From contig JADFZF010000011.1 in assembly GCA_015232645.1 (NCBI GenBank), positions 1 through 36,558 of the forward strand: a DNA stretch of 36,558 nucleotides, read 5' to 3'. The notes beneath the pieces were generated by a model. The model saw only the letters and a list, made by a program, of their open reading frames with translations, did no database searches and was not told the DNA's origin. A program made the translations under genes and the position numbers. The DNA is from Magnetococcales bacterium (lineage in GTDB: Bacteria > Pseudomonadota > Magnetococcia > Magnetococcales > UBA8363). Shown one piece after another: positions 33,975-36,558 of the stretch (the stretch's first letter is position 1; each line of letters starts with the position of its first letter).

Positions 33975-35054
33975 TCAGATGTTGGATTTTGCGCTCAATT
34001 TGGCCACCCGGTTCACGGTTTTGAGAGTACTCTTGGACTGCAACAGTTTGACTATATTGTCATATCCTTTTTCCTGGGCCAGCTGCATAGGGGTTTTGCC
34101 CAACGCATCCACGGCATTGCAATCGGCTCCAGCTTCCACCAACAGTACAGTGACTTCGTAATGGCCACGAAAAGCGGCCCAATGCAACGGCGTTTCGCCA
34201 TATTTTGCCCGAGGATCGATCTCCTTGCCTTTTTTCGACAAGATTCTGACCAGCTCAATATTACCCTGACCCGCTGCCCAATGCAGGGGCGTATCACCTG
34301 CGACCCCTTTGGCTTTCGTATCAACACCTCGATCAATCAGCAAAGAGGCGATCTCCACCTGTCCATTTTTTGCCGCCAAATGCAGTGGCGAGCGCCCCGC
34401 CAAACTCAATTTACCCGGATCGGCACCGGCGTATAACAATCGTTTCACCACCTCCAGACGTGACGACTCCACCGCCCAATGCAACGGTGTTTCCCCTTTG
34501 GCATCGGGAGAATCGGGGCTGACCTTATGGCTCAGGAGCAAATCGACCAGAGGCAGGTTGCCTTCGCCAGCAGCCCAATGCAGAGGAGAACTTCCTTGCT
34601 TATCGCATACCTGCAGGTCAGCCCCATGGTCGATCAACGTTTTGGCAATTTCCACTGATCCTTGATGCGCCGCCACCATATGCAACGGAGTGTCGCCGCG
34701 ACTGTCCGCCGAGGATACCCTGGCGCCAGCCGCCAGCAATTCTCGGACAAGTTCCAGATTTTCCCGGATGGCGGCAAAATGCAGCGGCGTCAAACCAAAT
34801 ACATCACGATCATCCAACCACCGCTTTTCCTTGACATAACGTTCCGCCAGTTCCACATTGCCATCTTCAATGGCTTGGTGCAGCGGTGTTCGAGTCGTCT
34901 TTCTGGCTACTTTCTGTTCCCTGGTCCCTTCCGTTGGCATCTGGACCTTGGTTTCGATACCATATCCATCGTTTGCTACCATGAATACCACCGAACCTAC
35001 CAGGAATATCCTGACCCACACCGACCCCGGAATCCATTGTCTGTCCCTGTGCAT
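33975..35054 (-). CDS. Secreted ankyrin-repeat protein
   Basis: A 359-residue protein with nine ankyrin units (TPLH..A pattern), from about residue 54 to 345, each about 33 residues. The start is set at ATG 35054 by a very strong GGGAGGGTGGG site. The first residues then form a signal peptide or N-terminal anchor (VWVRIFLVGSVVFMVANDGYG), placing the repeats in the periplasm or outside. Ankyrin arrays bind proteins. The high repeat identity (TPLHWAA in several units) suggests recent internal duplication. It is monocistronic and faces the radical SAM gene tail to tail. A catalase-linked periplasmic ankyrin role as in AnkB is one possibility, not supported by neighbours. Confidence 0.88.
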   Translation of the reverse strand: MHRDRQWIPGSVWVRIFLVGSVVFMVANDGYGIETKVQMPTEGTREQKVARKTTRTPLHQAIEDGNVELAERYVKEKRWLDDRDVFGLTPLHFAAIRENLELVRELLAAGARVSSADSRGDTPLHMVAAHQGSVEIAKTLIDHGADLQVCDKQGSSPLHWAAGEGNLPLVDLLLSHKVSPDSPDAKGETPLHWAVESSRLEVVKRLLYAGADPGKLSLAGRSPLHLAAKNGQVEIASLLIDRGVDTKAKGVAGDTPLHWAAGQGNIELVRILSKKGKEIDPRAKYGETPLHWAAFRGHYEVTVLLVEAGADCNAVDALGKTPMQLAQEKGYDNIVKLLQSKSTLKTVNRVAKLSAKSNI

Positions 35055-35296
35055 GACCCACCCTCCCTGTTTATCGAATGGTCGTATTGACTGTGCTGCG
35101 GGATGCTCATGCAATTGCTCGGCCAATTATCAAAACTCATGCCAAAGTCTGCAGTTTTCTCCTGGTATCTTCTCCAACCGCCAGCCGCAACGCCAATGGA
35201 TTATTTTCCCACTCCCGGATGGTATGGCCACAAGGATCCGTCCCCATTTCCTCCCCCTTCGGTTCCCGAACTGAAACCTTCGTGGATGAAATAAAT

Positions 35297-35833
35297 ATGA
35301 AATTATTTTTGGTCCGTCATGGCAGAAGCAACTACAACGAGCTGGAGTTGTGCAACGATGACCCCAATGACGACGTCCATCTCACGACGCTAGGAATCTT
35401 TCAAGCCGAGCAGGTGGGGCAGACCCTCAAAAATGCGCCATTGCAACGTATTTATTCCTCGCCTCTGCCTCGTGCCATGCAAACGGCGGCCATCATCGAT
35501 CGCCATCACCGCCTTTCAGTGATCCCTCATCCCGGACTTCACGATATTCGAACCGGATTTAACGGCAAACCAGTGCGAGATTATTTTGCAGCCATCGCTC
35601 ATTCCCCGCTGACGGCATGCCCTCCCGGTGGTGAATCGTTGCTCGACTATAAAAGTCGAATATTGGCGACCATTGGTCATCTGACGGGACAACCAGAGGC
35701 AACTATCCTTGCCGTTGCCCATGAGGAAACCTTACGTATCGTTTATAGTTGGTACCACGATCTGGCAGACAAAGATCTGCGAAACCTTCACTTCGCCAAT
35801 GGCACCATCCTCGAATTCGATCTCTTCCCATGA
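35297..35833 (+). CDS. Histidine phosphatase superfamily protein
   Basis: A 178-residue protein of the phosphoglycerate mutase-like branch. The catalytic RHG is at residues 7-9 (LFLVRHGRSNYNE), followed by SSPLPRAMQTA (second Arg), GGESLLDYKSR, and AVAHEETLRIV with the second catalytic His. It should remove phosphate from a small molecule; the substrate (sugar phosphate, alpha-ribazole phosphate or other) cannot be told. ATG 35297 is preceded by GGATGA. It overlaps the permease gene by 4 bp (ATGA), so the two are probably co-translated. Confidence 0.85.
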   Translation: MKLFLVRHGRSNYNELELCNDDPNDDVHLTTLGIFQAEQVGQTLKNAPLQRIYSSPLPRAMQTAAIIDRHHRLSVIPHPGLHDIRTGFNGKPVRDYFAAIAHSPLTACPPGGESLLDYKSRILATIGHLTGQPEATILAVAHEETLRIVYSWYHDLADKDLRNLHFANGTILEFDLFP

Positions 35834-36558
35834 TCCATCCGAGCTTGTCATCCCTTTTTCAGCCGCCGGTCCTGTTTTCCGGGCTGTCATGGTACCAACT
35901 CCTGCCGGCCTGGGCCGCTGTCACCCTGGGCGCCTTGATCCAAGGGACCATTGGGTTTGGTATTGCCCTGATTGCCGCCCCGCTGCTGCTGATACTCAAT
36001 CCGCATCTCATTCCTGGGCCTTTGATGCTGGCCACACTGTTTCTGACGGTCTTGACCTGGTGGCGTGAGCGAAAAGAGGTGCTCTGGCGGGATATCCCTG
36101 TTGCCTTGTCCGGACGCATTATTGGCACAGTGATCGGAACGACTGCCATGGCGATACTTCCTGTCGATCTGTTGGTCGCCACCATGGGGGTACTGCTGAT
36201 CCTGGCCGCCATCATGAGCAGCAAAATACCACCGTTCCATCCCTCCAAAAGAGTCCTTGTTCTGGCGGGGTTGCTGTCGGGGGTGATGGGAACCATGACT
36301 TCCGCCGGTGGACCGCCGATGTTGCTGGCCTATCAGCATATTCCGGGTCCCAGGATGCGTGCCACCCTGGGGGCATTCTTTTCCATCGGCATCCTCCTGT
36401 CTCTGGTATCTCTGGCGGCCATACAACGATTTGGAATTGCCGAAGGGCTGATGGGACTGTCATTCGTCCCTGCCATTCTCGGTAAGCGCCGAACGAACCC
36501 CAGGGTTCCAAAGATTTTCCAAATCCACGATTCTCGTTCCATATTTCCAACACAAGGG
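35830..36558 (+). CDS. TauE/SafE-family permease, partial
   Basis: An inner-membrane anion exporter or permease candidate starting at ATG 35830 within the stop of the phosphatase gene. About 215 residues are convincing: IQGTIGFGIALIAAPLLLIL in the first repeat, and a LAGLLSGVMGTMTSAGGPPMLLAYQ block typical of the second repeat of TauE/SafE proteins. Six to seven helices are visible. After the residue triplet ILG (about 36480) the frame stays open to the window end but becomes hydrophilic (KRRTNPRVPKIFQIHDSRS), where another helix is expected. The gene is therefore cut by the window and may also be disrupted. Confidence 0.75.
   Translation, partial: MIHPSLSSLFQPPVLFSGLSWYQLLPAWAAVTLGALIQGTIGFGIALIAAPLLLILNPHLIPGPLMLATLFLTVLTWWRERKEVLWRDIPVALSGRIIGTVIGTTAMAILPVDLLVATMGVLLILAAIMSSKIPPFHPSKRVLVLAGLLSGVMGTMTSAGGPPMLLAYQHIPGPRMRATLGAFFSIGILLSLVSLAAIQRFGIAEGLMGLSFVPAILGKRRTNPRVPKIFQIHDSRSIFPTQG

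Noticed and set aside
1-36558. CRISPR array or defence system
   Set aside because: No regularly spaced short repeats and no Cas, restriction, toxin-antitoxin or other defence genes were seen.

Overview
The window is bacterial chromosome, most likely from a Gram-negative proteobacterium. Evidence for this is two outer-membrane-type lipoproteins (a TPR lipoprotein and a LolB-like one), an SspB adaptor ending in the ClpX-binding tail, a long (96-residue) L28 of the alphaproteobacterial type, and the order TPR protein - lolB-like - ispE - tRNA-Gln, which I recall from Pseudomonas. The many c-di-GMP and ankyrin proteins would suit a deep-branching motile alphaproteobacterium or Magnetococcia member. 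That placement is inference only.

Layout. 1-462 is the 3' part of an IS1380-type transposase. 699-2327 (-) is a membrane diguanylate cyclase, divergent from an L-2-hydroxyglutarate oxidase gene (2442-3644). 3813-8677 holds a secreted unknown, a PolB-like 3'-5' exonuclease, SspB, RadA and CvpA, followed by PurF (8746-10176). rpmB (-) and a DUF1858 redox protein follow. 11600-15253 is the TPR lipoprotein, LolB-like lipoprotein and IspE cluster, closed by tRNA-Gln(UUG) at 15270-15344.

The tRNA marks the edge of a decayed mobile region (about 15434-19385). It contains an integrase C-terminal remnant, pieces of an IS3-family element, and a four-gene element (DUF5372 protein, HTH protein, small unknown protein, large serine recombinase) that appears to sit inside the IS3 element. 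The recombinase is broken by a frameshift after its catalytic serine. The IS3 remnant abuts, and slightly rewrites, the 3' end of treZ.

19317-22534 (-) is a tight operon: unknown protein, Met-rich membrane protein, SAM methyltransferase, TreZ. It has a near-consensus sigma-54-like motif upstream. Then come an HPP-family membrane protein, a 42-residue membrane peptide, a COG4299-type acyltransferase, a zinc-ribbon Nudix hydrolase and 6-phosphogluconate dehydrogenase.

27495-32181 is a second-messenger block: an FHA protein with two cyclic-nucleotide-binding domains, a YcgR-like PilZ protein and a PAS-GGDEF-EAL protein. The window closes with a radical SAM protein, a secreted ankyrin-repeat protein (-), a histidine phosphatase and the start of a TauE/SafE permease whose reading frame changes character at about 36480.

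The best candidate for a little-described system is the serine-recombinase element. The FHA/cNMP - PilZ - GGDEF/EAL neighbourhood is the most interesting intact functional cluster.
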